Shown: positions 42,688 through 53,891 of the stretch, piece after piece
Layout of the letters: the number at the start of each line of letters is the position of its first letter
How positions within the stretch are numbered: the first letter of the stretch is position 1
Origin: Nocardioidaceae bacterium SCSIO 66511
GTDB lineage: Bacteria > Actinomycetota > Actinomycetes > Propionibacteriales > Nocardioidaceae
Direction of reading: 5' to 3'
Length of the DNA stretch: 64,000 nucleotides
NCBI GenBank assembly: GCA_023100825.1
Contig: CP095846.1
Span: forward strand, 1,178,001 to 1,242,000
Made by a program: the position numbers and the translations under genes
The notes under the pieces: generated by a model
Told to the model about the DNA's origin: nothing
What the model saw: only the letters and a program-made list of their open reading frames with translations
The model's database searches: none

Positions 42688-42791
42688 CATCCAGTGAACA
42701 TGTTGAAACAAAAATCGGTCAGTTTAGGTGCCCGATTTGATCCCGGGTCGACTTTCGACATTTTGCTCCGAAAGCTGGTTGCGCCGGGCGA

Positions 42792-42818
42792 CGATGCTCC
42801 CGTCGTCACCCAGCATCG
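42792..42818 (+). promoter_or_regulatory. Hairpin abutting the ribosome-binding site of the giant gene
   Basis: CGATGCT (42792-42798) pairs with AGCATCG (42812-42818); the last G is the first base of the GGAGG site (42818-42822) that serves the GTG at 42830. An inner alternative pairing (GACGA with TCGTC) competes with it, so translation might be sensitive to leader folding. Confidence 0.35.
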
Positions 42819-42829
42819 GAGGCTGTCCC

Positions 42830-45800
42830 GTGAGCTACACCCCCTCCAGCGACCGTACGTCAGGTCGCTTTCTCTATGCCCTCATCGCGTTCGTACTGAC
42901 CATCGGACTGACGGCGCTCGCGCCCGCACCGGCGAGTGGGTCGGTCGCTGCGGCAAGTTCCGCGTCACCGGCGGCGTCGAACACGAAATCCGTCGCGAAG
43001 TGTGCGAAGAAGAACGCATATCTCGCCCAGTACTACCGCGGTCGGAAACCGAAGGGAAAACCGGTCGCAGCGCGCTGTGAGAAGCGAGTGAATGCGACGT
43101 ACGCGAAGGGCAAGCGACCGAAGGGTGTCAACGTCGGGCCGAACAACTTCGCGGTGAAGTGGACGACGATCGAGTCGGGTAAAGCGCGCAGGCTCGACTT
43201 CAGAGCCGTCGCCGACAACTGGGTGACCATCCGGGTCGACGGCAAGAAGGTCGTCGGCACGCATAAGGCCGGCAAGTACATCAGCAAGGTGCGCTCGCTG
43301 CGCAAGGGCAAGCACACGGTGCAGTTCCGCTACACGAAGAAGGCGGGTGCCGGATACATCAAGGGCGAGTACGTCAAGGCGCCCGACCGGACGACGCCGC
43401 GCCGGCCGAGGGCGCTCGAGGCGAAGGCCGGCGATGCATCGGTCGCGCTGAGGTGGAAGGGCAGCAACGAGGTAGACCTTCGCGGGTACCGAGTCTTCCG
43501 CAACGGCAAGTCATTGGGCGAGGTCGGATCGACCTCGTTCACAGACACGGGATTGAAGAACGCGAAGCGTTATCGCTACGTCGTACGCTCGGTCGACTAC
43601 CGCGGCAACACCTCGGCGCCGAGCAACACGGCCGGCGCGACGCCGAAGGACCGGACCGCCCCGGCCCGGCCGACACTGCTCGAGCCCAAGGCCGGCGACG
43701 GCGAGGTCGACTTGGAGTGGAAGCCCAATACGGAGTCCGACCTGGACCAATACCTCGTCTACCGCGATGGCGACAAGGTCGTCGATGTGTCGGCCGACAG
43801 CACCACCCACACTGACACCGGGCTCGTGAACGGGCAGACGTACGCGTACCAGATCGCCGCCGTCGACAAGGCCGGGAACAAGTCGGCGAGGTCGGCGACG
43901 AAGTCGGCCACACCGCAGGAACCGGCTGCGCCGCCGGCTCCGACCGGATTTACGGTCACCGAGCAGGGCGACTCGCTGGTGCTCGACTGGGACGACGTGA
44001 CGGGCGACGGCATCGTCTACGACGTGTATCGCTCGCAGCAGCAGCCCGTCGACCTCACCGAGACCTACCGGAGCGGCTTGAGCGAGTCGACGTACACCGA
44101 CACCGAAACCGTGAACGGCACGACCTACTTCTACCGGGTGGTCGCGGTCGACCGACGTGACAAGCGCTCCGAACCGTCGGAGGTGCGAAGCGGCATCGCT
44201 GGCGACCAGGAGTCGCCGGTCGCTCCCACCGACCTCGCGGCGAGCGGAGGCGACGAACGCATCGACCTCAGTTGGAGCGCGAGCGCATCCGACGACGTCA
44301 ATGGCTACCGGATCTATCGCTCCACGAGCGCCGATGTCGTCATCGCCCCGGTCAACCTGGTCACCGGTGTCGGCAACGTCACCGAGTTCGCCGACGACTC
44401 GGTGGAGAACGACACGACGTACTACTACGCCGTGATTGCCATCGATCGGGCCGGCAACGCCTCGCCGTCCAGCACAGTCGCGTCCGCGACGCCGACCGAC
44501 CTGGCCTCTCCGGATACGCCGACTGCTCTGACGGCGACGGGCGCCGACGGCCTCGTCGAGCTCGCTTGGGAGGCACCCGCGGACGCTGACGTCGCCGGTT
44601 ACCGGGTGTACCGGGGCGAGACCGCGGACGTAGCCAGCGGGCCGTCGGCGACTCCGATCTCAGGTGACGCTCTCGTGCCGACACCTGCGTACACCGATAC
44701 CGAGGTCGAGAACGACAGCACGTACTACTACGTCGTGGTTGCGGTCGACGGCCACGGCAATGCGTCGGATCCGTCGGAGGCCGCGAACGCCACTCCGACG
44801 GACCTGACGCCGCCGGCAGCACCCGTCGGTCTCACGGCGACACCTGCCGACGGTGAGGTCGCACTCGACTGGGACGACAGCGGCGATGCCGACCTCGACC
44901 ACTTCGCGGTGTACCGCGCGACCGACGTCAACGACGTACTCGAAGGCGACCCGATCGCAGAGTCGGACACCTCGGATTACGCAGACTCCGATGTCGAGAA
45001 CGGCACGACGTACTACTACGCCGTGGTGGCTGTCGACGCACACGGCAACGCGTCATCGGCCTCGGAAACGGTCGAGGCAACGCCCGTCGACGAGAGCGCG
45101 CCGGATGCCCCGAGCGGTCTCTCGGCGACAGCCTCGACCAGTGCGATCGACCTGGCGTGGGACGGGAACGACGAGTCGGACCTCGCCGGCTACAACGTGT
45201 TCCGCGCGCAGGTTCCGGAGGTGCCGACGGACGGTGACCCGCTCAACGGCGAGCTGCTCACCGACGCACAGTTCAGCGACGACACCGCAGCACCGGGCAC
45301 GCAGTACTTCTACGTCGTGGTGGCCGTCGATGACGACGACAACGCGTCGGCTGCGTCCGATACGGCGAGCGCGACGATCGAGGCTCCCGAGCCGGTGCAC
45401 GAGAAGTACAGCTTCACCACCACAGCGGACGCGCAGGTGCCGGACGGTTACACGAAGAACGACGGGTCGGCGTGGACGGATGCCGCCGGACTCGGCTGGG
45501 TCACGCAGGCGAGCCTCGCAGACGACGAGCATGAGCCGCTCGACCTGACGAAGAACACCCGCGTACGCAACGCGCGGGCCGGCGTGAGCGAGTTGCAACG
45601 ACGCCTGATCCACCTGCAGTACGGGGATGTCGCGGAGCCCGACTCCACCACCACGCAGACCGCAGGTGCGTTCGAGCGATCCGTTCCGGACGGCTGGTAC
45701 AAGGCGACAGTGTCCGTCGGCGACCAGCCGGGTGGTCCGGGGTACGACAGTCAGCACACGATCAACGTCGAGGGCGAGACCGCGATCGACGGGTTCCAGG

Positions 45801-48800
45801 GGAGTGCGGCCAAGGAGTTCGCGACGGGCACGGTGACCGTAGAGGTGACCGACGGCCGGCTGACCGTCGACGCGATCGGCGGTACGAACACCAAGCTGAA
45901 CTACCTCGAGCTCGACGCCACCGATGAGCCCGACCCACAGGCGCCGGATGTGCACGAGAAGTTCAGCTTCACCACGACAGCGGACGCGCAGGTGCCGGAC
46001 GGTTACACGAAGAACGACGGGTCGGCGTGGACGGATGCCGCCGGGGTCGGCTGGGTGGAGGAGACCAGTCTCGACGATGCGGAGCACACGCCGCTCGACC
46101 TGACCAAGAACACTCGCGTACGTGATCCGCGGGCGGGTGTGAGTGAATTGCAGCGACGGGTGATCCACCTGCACTACGGCGACATCGTGCCTCCGGGTAC
46201 GAACGGCACCGCGACGCCGGGAGCCTTCGAGGTGGAACTGCCAGATGGCTGGTACTCGGTCAAGGCCAGCGTCGGAGACGAGCCGGGTGGTGCCAAGACC
46301 GGCTGCCCAGCACCGTGTTACGACAGCGTGCATCGGGTCAACGTCGAGGGTCAGACCGCGATCGGCGACTTCCAGGCGACCGCGGACCATGAGTACGAGA
46401 CCGGTACGGCGACGGTCCAGGTCACCGACGGGCGGCTCACCGTCGACTCGATCGGCGGCAACAACACCAAGCTGAACTACCTCGAGATCGACAGCACCGA
46501 TGAGCCGGCCGAAGCCGACTTCCACCAGAAGGTCAGGTTCGCCGACGAGGCGAGTGCCCCGCCCGCCGGATACCTGAAGGACTTCGGGCAGGCGTACGGC
46601 GAGCGTACGGGAGCGGACCAGGGCGAGGGTCTTTCGTACGGCTGGCTCGGGCTCGACTCGGATGATCCGGTCAGCCTGGTCGGCAACGGACGCAACAGGC
46701 TTACGGAGGCGAATCCGCCGAGCGGGGTTCCGGAGCTGCGTGCCGGGTTCATGCACATGCAGTTGCCGGAGAACGCCGCAAGCGGTGTCGACATCCCTGG
46801 TTACTGGGAGATGGCGGTGCCCGACGGCACCTACGACGTCGAAGTCTCGGTCGGCGATCCCGGTACCGCGATCGACAGCGAGCACTGGCTCAACCTCGAA
46901 GGACAGAACGCGATTGCGGCATTTGTACCGACCGGCGGTGCCGGATCGGCGACGCATCACACGACCGCGCAGCGTACGGTCACCGTCTCCGACGGCGAGC
47001 TGACCGTCTCGCCGCAGGGCGGTACGAACACGAAGATCAACTGGGTGACGATCGACAGCGTTGCGGGTTCGACCGATCGTCCGTCGGTTCGTGCGACGAC
47101 GCCGAAGAACCTCGCGACCGATGTCGACCCGAAGTCGACGAGTGTGGTGAGCGATCTCGATCTCGTCGACAGCGGGGTGGACCCGAGTTCGCTCGACGGC
47201 GGATCAGTCCTGCTCACGAAGGTGTCCGATGGTACGGCGGTGGACGGCACTGCGGTCACCAGCGGCGGTGCTGACACGGTCAGCTTCGCGCCGAGTGATG
47301 CTCTCGAGTCGAACACGCTCTACCGCTTCGACGTCACCGACGGGGTCGAGGACGTCGACGGCATCGCCTTCCTTCCCTACTCGATGGTCTTCGAGACCGG
47401 CGAGGTGCAAGGCGGTGGCGGCCCGATCGCCTTCGACAAGTCGGACTCGGGCGCACCGACGGGCGGGCAGTACACGTCTGTTGTCAAGGGGCCGGACGGC
47501 AAGCTCTACGCCGGCTCGATCACCGGTGAGATCTACCGCTTCAACATCGAGTCCGACGGCACGCTGTCGAACCGGCAGACGATCAACACGGTCAAGAGCT
47601 TCTCGAACAGCGCGGCGAGCGGCGATACGTACCGCAAGGGCTTCCGCACGGTGATCGGCCTCGCGTTCGATCCGGCGTCGACGGCGCAGAACCCGATCCT
47701 CTGGATCAGCGACAATGCGCCATACCTGGGTACGAGCGACGTACCCGACTCGTCCGGGCGGATTGCCAAGCTCACCGGGCCGAATCTGGAGACGTACACG
47801 GCGATGGTCGAGCACCTGCCGCGATCGGTCAAGGACCACGAGACGAACTCGCTCGCATTCGGTCCCGACGGCGCGCTGTACTTCAACCAGGGCGCGAACA
47901 ACGCGATGGGCGCGCCGGACGGTGCATGGGCGAACCGCGCGGAGCGGTTGCTGTCCGCGGCGGTGCTGCGGCTCGACCCGGCCAAGCTGCCGTCCGTCCT
48001 GCCACTCGACGCCGGCACGGGAAACGCCGGTGACTACGACCCGTTCGCCGCGAACGCGCCGCTGACTGTCTACGGGCACGGTGTGCGCAACGCGTACGAC
48101 CTGGTGTGGCACAGCAACGGCCATCTGTACGTACCGACCAACGGGTCTGCGGCCGGCGGCAACGTACCTGCCGTACCGGACGACCTGCCAGCCGTTTGCG
48201 CGCAGCGTCCGGACGGCGGCTACACGGGCCCCAAGGTCGCGGGCGTCGACAACAACCCGGCCGAGACCGACTACGTGTTCGACGTCAAGAAGGGGCAGTA
48301 CTACGGGCACCCGAACCCGTCGCGCTGCGAGTACGTACTGAACAACGGCAACCCGACATCGGGCACGGATCCGTTCGAGAACAGCAAGTATCCGGTCGGT
48401 ACGCAGGCCGATCCGAACTACGCGCTGTCCGACGTGTACGACGCCGGCTCGCATGCGAGTGCGAACGGAGTCATCGAATACCAGGGTGGAGCGTTCGGTG
48501 GAGCGCTGGACGGCAAGCTGCTCTACATCCGCTACAGCAGCGGCCAGGACATCGCCACCTTCGATGTCGCTGCGAACGGCAAGCTGTCGAACCGGACGTT
48601 CGGACGCACCGGCTTCACCGGATTCAACCAGCCGCTCGACCTCACCGAGGACGTCGCGACCGGCAACATCTACGTCACCGAGCTCAGCGGCAACAGCAGG
48701 ATCGTGCTGCTGAAGCCACAGGGCGGTGGCGGCGGGCCGGTTCCGAAGGCGACCGATCGGCTCATCTTCAGCGGGCCGACCGGCTCGACGAGTGACCCGC

Positions 48801-51430
48801 GCGACGCCGTCGTCGAGAACGACGGTTCGGAGGACCTGGTCGTCACGGGTGCTTCATTGGGCGGGGACAACGCAAACCAGTTCGCGCTGGGTTCGTCGAG
48901 CTTCCCGCAGACGGTGGAGCCTGGGGAGTCGTTGGACCTCCCGGTCACGTTCAAACCGACGAGTGTCGGCGTCAAGTCGGCGAACCTCGTACTCGCGACG
49001 AACTCTGGTCCGAAGACCGTACGACTGCGTGGCCTTGCTGCGGCGGGTCTCGGTGGCTCAGGTGAGCCGTCGCTGCAGCGGATCATGGACACGCTCGAGA
49101 TCCCGATCGACGTTGGTGACCCCGACCCGACCAATGCTTCGATGCCAAGTACACAAGGCATGATCGGCGACGAGGTCCCGGCGCAGCTGTTCAAGAAGGC
49201 GGCGTTCGATTCGCCGATCAGTGTCACGCCGATCGCCGCGTACGGGCCGCAGAACAACGACCCTGCGATCCGAGTCGGCTGGCATGAGGCGGGGAGTGCG
49301 AACGGGCTGCACGAGCAGTTCGAGGTGTCGGCCGATGATGCGCAGGGGTTGATGATCGACCCGGACGGTGAGACGACGAACATCGATCCCGGTGAGGATG
49401 CGGTCTTCGGGTTCTACTCCGAGTGGCCGTATTTCGGCGGACGTAAGGCGTACACCGAGGATGCCCTCAACACTTGGGATTCCGGCCTGCCACACCACGT
49501 TCGCGTGTATCCGTACAAGAACTCCGACGGTACGACCGAGCCCGACACGTACGTCGTAGCGACCGAGGAGGTGCCGGGCTCGCCGTTCGACAGCCAGGAC
49601 ATCGTGCTGATCGTCGGCAACGTCGAGCCGTACGTACCGGAGGCGGGCGATGCCGTACTCGAGACCGAAAACCTCGACGGTGTGCCATACGACGACCGGC
49701 TCGCGTTCAGCCGGATCCAGAACCGGGCCGACGGCAACCAGAAGACGCATGATGTCTCGACGGTGCGGATCTCCAACACCGGTTCGGAGTCCATGCAGGT
49801 GACGGATCTGAACATCGTCGGCAACTTCGAGATCACCAATGCACCGGGAGCTCCGTTCGACGTACCCGCCGGCGACCACGAGGACGTCGAGGTTAAGTTC
49901 ACCGCAACCGGCGGTGACGTCAACACGGGCTCGCTGAACATCGTGTCGAACGCCGGTACGAACGGCAACGAGTTCGTTGCACTCGCCGGCTTCTGGCAGA
50001 GCCAGAGTGAGGGCGGGCAGGAGCCGAGCGTTGCCGAGATGATGCGGGTGTTCGGGTACGGGACCAACGTCCCGAGCAACTTGAACGGCGATGGTCTGGT
50101 CGAGGCCGTCGGCGACGAGGTGCTCTCGCCCTACTGGCGAGTGGCGGACGACAGCTCGGACGTGACCGTGCGCCAGCTGTCCGCGTTCCACACCTACCCG
50201 GGCGGCGCGACCGTGAAGTGGTTCGAGAAGGACGGCGGCGGCACGCACAACCTCACCGGGCATGACACCGCGTACGCCCAGTCGATCCTGCCGCCTCGCA
50301 ACGGTGGTGGCCCTGTGCCGGCGTCGTTCGACACCTCGGAGGTGTTCGGGTTCGCGGTGGACGGCGAGTCGAGCGATCCCACGAAGAACAACCAGGCGGC
50401 CGACCAGGCGAACGGGTGCCCGGGTCCGTGCGGACACCACGTGCGGTTCTTCCCGGTCAAGGACCGCTCCGGTGACGTCGTCGCCAACTCGTACCTGATG
50501 GTGATGGACTACTCGGGTATCAACTACGACTACAACGACAACGTCTACTTGATCGAGAACATCACGCCCGAACTGCTGATCAAGCCGAAGGGGGTGTCCG
50601 CCCTGGCCGAGGACGGCAAGGTCACGCTGACCTGGTCGCCGACCGGTCAGGAGGGTGTGAGCTACCGTGTCTGGCGCAGCACCACGCCGGACGTACCGGC
50701 CGATGGCGCGCATCTCGTCAGTGGCGCCGATGCGTTGACGGAGCAGGAGTTCGTCGACGAGGACGTCGCGAACGGTACGACGTACTACTACGTGGTCCGC
50801 GCGGTGATCCCCGGGGAGTCGAACTCCGCGTCGACACCGGTGGTCTCGGCGACACCCAATCCAGTGGACGACTTCGCGGCGAAGGTGAACTTTCAGAACC
50901 AGTCTGCCCCGTTGCCCGCGGGTTACCTGAAGGACTTCGGACAGGCGTACGGGCCGCGTACCGGCGCCGACCAGGGCGAGGGCAGATCGTACGGCTGGCT
51001 CGGTGAGGTGAACGGCCAGCCTGTCGACCTGTCCGTCGGAGGTACGACCGGGCCGGGGAACGGTCGGGATCGAAACCTCGAGTCGGACCAGCGACTCGAC
51101 ACCTTCCTGCACATGCAGGGCGATGACGTACCGAACTTCAACGGCACACCCGTCGCGGGCAAGTGGGAGATCGCGGTTCCGGACGGTACGTACTCGGTCA
51201 CGGTTGCGGCAGGCGACGGCGCGAGCAACACCGATCCCGAGATTCACACGCTCAATGTCGAAGGAGAGAACGCGATCGACGGGTTCGTACCGAGCGGTGC
51301 GGCCGGCTTCGCCTCGCACCACAAGACGGCAACGGTCGAGGTGGACGTCACCGACGGGAGGCTGGCGATCGACGCGATCGGCGGCACGAACACCAAGATC
51401 GACTACGTCGACATCGCGGCCACCAACTGA
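42830..51430 (+). CDS. Giant secreted multidomain protein: PA14-like, FN3 repeats, malectin-like domains, sugar-dehydrogenase-type propeller
   Basis: A 2866-residue exported protein. In order: signal peptide (hydrophobic LYALIAFVLTIGLTALAPA, about 15-35); PA14-like domain (about 58-184); seven fibronectin type III repeats (about 185-855); two nearly identical malectin-like domains (857-1040, 1042-1224); a third, different one (1231-1412, QKVRFADEASAPPAGYLKDFG); an SbsA/Big_5-like Ig domain (1419-1523); a glucose/sorbosone-dehydrogenase-type beta-propeller (about 1532-1964, HETNSLAFGPDGALYF, YGHGVRNAYDLVW); two ASPM/Hydin-like Ig domains (near 1974-2074 and 2290-2390); an eighth FN3 (about 2588-2677); and a fourth malectin-like domain to the end. 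There is no LPXTG signal or C-terminal helix, so it is probably released or held non-covalently. Carbohydrate binding or oxidation is a family-based guess. GTG start with GGAGG 7 nt upstream. Confidence 0.88.
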   Translation: MSYTPSSDRTSGRFLYALIAFVLTIGLTALAPAPASGSVAAASSASPAASNTKSVAKCAKKNAYLAQYYRGRKPKGKPVAARCEKRVNATYAKGKRPKGVNVGPNNFAVKWTTIESGKARRLDFRAVADNWVTIRVDGKKVVGTHKAGKYISKVRSLRKGKHTVQFRYTKKAGAGYIKGEYVKAPDRTTPRRPRALEAKAGDASVALRWKGSNEVDLRGYRVFRNGKSLGEVGSTSFTDTGLKNAKRYRYVVRSVDYRGNTSAPSNTAGATPKDRTAPARPTLLEPKAGDGEVDLEWKPNTESDLDQYLVYRDGDKVVDVSADSTTHTDTGLVNGQTYAYQIAAVDKAGNKSARSATKSATPQEPAAPPAPTGFTVTEQGDSLVLDWDDVTGDGIVYDVYRSQQQPVDLTETYRSGLSESTYTDTETVNGTTYFYRVVAVDRRDKRSEPSEVRSGIAGDQESPVAPTDLAASGGDERIDLSWSASASDDVNGYRIYRSTSADVVIAPVNLVTGVGNVTEFADDSVENDTTYYYAVIAIDRAGNASPSSTVASATPTDLASPDTPTALTATGADGLVELAWEAPADADVAGYRVYRGETADVASGPSATPISGDALVPTPAYTDTEVENDSTYYYVVVAVDGHGNASDPSEAANATPTDLTPPAAPVGLTATPADGEVALDWDDSGDADLDHFAVYRATDVNDVLEGDPIAESDTSDYADSDVENGTTYYYAVVAVDAHGNASSASETVEATPVDESAPDAPSGLSATASTSAIDLAWDGNDESDLAGYNVFRAQVPEVPTDGDPLNGELLTDAQFSDDTAAPGTQYFYVVVAVDDDDNASAASDTASATIEAPEPVHEKYSFTTTADAQVPDGYTKNDGSAWTDAAGLGWVTQASLADDEHEPLDLTKNTRVRNARAGVSELQRRLIHLQYGDVAEPDSTTTQTAGAFERSVPDGWYKATVSVGDQPGGPGYDSQHTINVEGETAIDGFQGSAAKEFATGTVTVEVTDGRLTVDAIGGTNTKLNYLELDATDEPDPQAPDVHEKFSFTTTADAQVPDGYTKNDGSAWTDAAGVGWVEETSLDDAEHTPLDLTKNTRVRDPRAGVSELQRRVIHLHYGDIVPPGTNGTATPGAFEVELPDGWYSVKASVGDEPGGAKTGCPAPCYDSVHRVNVEGQTAIGDFQATADHEYETGTATVQVTDGRLTVDSIGGNNTKLNYLEIDSTDEPAEADFHQKVRFADEASAPPAGYLKDFGQAYGERTGADQGEGLSYGWLGLDSDDPVSLVGNGRNRLTEANPPSGVPELRAGFMHMQLPENAASGVDIPGYWEMAVPDGTYDVEVSVGDPGTAIDSEHWLNLEGQNAIAAFVPTGGAGSATHHTTAQRTVTVSDGELTVSPQGGTNTKINWVTIDSVAGSTDRPSVRATTPKNLATDVDPKSTSVVSDLDLVDSGVDPSSLDGGSVLLTKVSDGTAVDGTAVTSGGADTVSFAPSDALESNTLYRFDVTDGVEDVDGIAFLPYSMVFETGEVQGGGGPIAFDKSDSGAPTGGQYTSVVKGPDGKLYAGSITGEIYRFNIESDGTLSNRQTINTVKSFSNSAASGDTYRKGFRTVIGLAFDPASTAQNPILWISDNAPYLGTSDVPDSSGRIAKLTGPNLETYTAMVEHLPRSVKDHETNSLAFGPDGALYFNQGANNAMGAPDGAWANRAERLLSAAVLRLDPAKLPSVLPLDAGTGNAGDYDPFAANAPLTVYGHGVRNAYDLVWHSNGHLYVPTNGSAAGGNVPAVPDDLPAVCAQRPDGGYTGPKVAGVDNNPAETDYVFDVKKGQYYGHPNPSRCEYVLNNGNPTSGTDPFENSKYPVGTQADPNYALSDVYDAGSHASANGVIEYQGGAFGGALDGKLLYIRYSSGQDIATFDVAANGKLSNRTFGRTGFTGFNQPLDLTEDVATGNIYVTELSGNSRIVLLKPQGGGGGPVPKATDRLIFSGPTGSTSDPRDAVVENDGSEDLVVTGASLGGDNANQFALGSSSFPQTVEPGESLDLPVTFKPTSVGVKSANLVLATNSGPKTVRLRGLAAAGLGGSGEPSLQRIMDTLEIPIDVGDPDPTNASMPSTQGMIGDEVPAQLFKKAAFDSPISVTPIAAYGPQNNDPAIRVGWHEAGSANGLHEQFEVSADDAQGLMIDPDGETTNIDPGEDAVFGFYSEWPYFGGRKAYTEDALNTWDSGLPHHVRVYPYKNSDGTTEPDTYVVATEEVPGSPFDSQDIVLIVGNVEPYVPEAGDAVLETENLDGVPYDDRLAFSRIQNRADGNQKTHDVSTVRISNTGSESMQVTDLNIVGNFEITNAPGAPFDVPAGDHEDVEVKFTATGGDVNTGSLNIVSNAGTNGNEFVALAGFWQSQSEGGQEPSVAEMMRVFGYGTNVPSNLNGDGLVEAVGDEVLSPYWRVADDSSDVTVRQLSAFHTYPGGATVKWFEKDGGGTHNLTGHDTAYAQSILPPRNGGGPVPASFDTSEVFGFAVDGESSDPTKNNQAADQANGCPGPCGHHVRFFPVKDRSGDVVANSYLMVMDYSGINYDYNDNVYLIENITPELLIKPKGVSALAEDGKVTLTWSPTGQEGVSYRVWRSTTPDVPADGAHLVSGADALTEQEFVDEDVANGTTYYYVVRAVIPGESNSASTPVVSATPNPVDDFAAKVNFQNQSAPLPAGYLKDFGQAYGPRTGADQGEGRSYGWLGEVNGQPVDLSVGGTTGPGNGRDRNLESDQRLDTFLHMQGDDVPNFNGTPVAGKWEIAVPDGTYSVTVAAGDGASNTDPEIHTLNVEGENAIDGFVPSGAAGFASHHKTATVEVDVTDGRLAIDAIGGTNTKIDYVDIAATN
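45401..46510 (+). repeat. Internal 555-bp duplication in the giant gene
   Basis: The units begin at 45401 and 45956, 555 bp (185 codons) apart. Their first ~85 bp are almost identical at the DNA level, differing at only a few bases, and similarity then falls. The second unit has a small insertion holding two cysteines (CPAPC). This points to recent duplication or ongoing gene conversion of one malectin-like domain. Confidence 0.8.
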
Positions 51431-51436
51431 GCGCTC

Positions 51437-51493
51437 ACTCGTCACTCCTGCCCGGCTGACTCGTCGGAGTTGCCGGGGGAGTGACGAGTCAGC
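51437..51493. repeat. CGCTGACTCGTC palindromic element between convergent giant and small-membrane-protein genes
   Basis: ACTCGTCACTCC (51437-51448) pairs with GGAGTGACGAGT (51478-51489); alternatively GCTGACTCGTC (51455-51465) pairs with GACGAGTCAGC (51483-51493). The TCA at 51489-51491 is the stop codon of the small gene on the minus strand. Same motif as at 14685-14747; may act as terminator. Confidence 0.65.
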
Positions 51494-51758
51494 GGATGAG
51501 GAAGGGGAGCCCGACCAGAGCGGGGATCGTGCCGGCGAGCAGCCACAACGACAGCGGCGAGACCTTGTGGATGAGCCTGGCGCCGACCATCACCAGTACG
51601 CCGACGATGAGCCCCATGACCCATAGACCCCAGGCGTTGCCGGGCTTGTCGCGGTCCAGCATCAGCCACGCCGAGTACGACAGCGATGCCGCCAGGGCGA
51701 AGCCGAATGCGCCCAGCATGCCGGCCGCGATCCACTGCTGCACCTTGGTGATATGCAT
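51489..51758 (-). CDS. Small membrane protein, unknown
   Basis: An 89-residue protein with three predicted helices (about 11-32, 44-58 and 69-87) and little else. I recognise no family. It ends in LPFLIR with the stop inside a repeated element. It lies 27 nt downstream of the glutamate dehydrogenase stop on the same strand and has its own GGAG before the ATG, so it may be the last gene of that transcript. Confidence 0.6.
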   Translation of the reverse strand: MHITKVQQWIAAGMLGAFGFALAASLSYSAWLMLDRDKPGNAWGLWVMGLIVGVLVMVGARLIHKVSPLSLWLLAGTIPALVGLPFLIR

Positions 51759-51785
51759 GGCTCCAGTGTCCCTTCTCGCTGCGCC

Positions 51786-53772
<1,987 letters not shown>

Positions 53773-53778
53773 GGGAGC

Positions 53779-53784
53779 AGCGTA
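53779..53784 (-). promoter_or_regulatory. Candidate -10 box of the PPOX gene
   Basis: TACGCT on the minus strand, 6 nt before the ATG at 53772. Confidence 0.4.
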
Positions 53785-53839
53785 GATGCGCGGGTCACCC
53801 ATCCGCGCGGCGGTGTGGCGAGACCCACGGCGAGAGGGC

Positions 53840-53859
53840 ATGTTAACCGCCAGTAACAT
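53840..53859. promoter_or_regulatory. Shared acyl-CoA dehydrogenase operator, site 2
   Basis: ATGTTAA-CCGCCA-GTAACAT, a 7-6-7 dyad with one arm mismatch. TAACAT at 53854-53859 is again a plausible -10 box, here followed by a leader of about 25 nt before the GTG at 53892. The site also sits 68 nt upstream of the divergent PPOX gene. Confidence 0.6.
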
Positions 53860-53891
53860 TGAGTCCAGTCGTAGTGATGGAAGGTCCTGTC

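Noticed and set aside
42593-42829. c-di-GMP, c-di-AMP or other known riboswitch before the giant gene
   Set aside because: Hairpins are present but I could not find the conserved core sequences of these classes.
49058-51445. 795-codon minus-strand open frame opposite the giant gene
   Set aside because: Antisense frame kept open by GC-rich third positions of the real gene; it reads as Arg/Val/His/Gly-rich low-complexity sequence with no motif.
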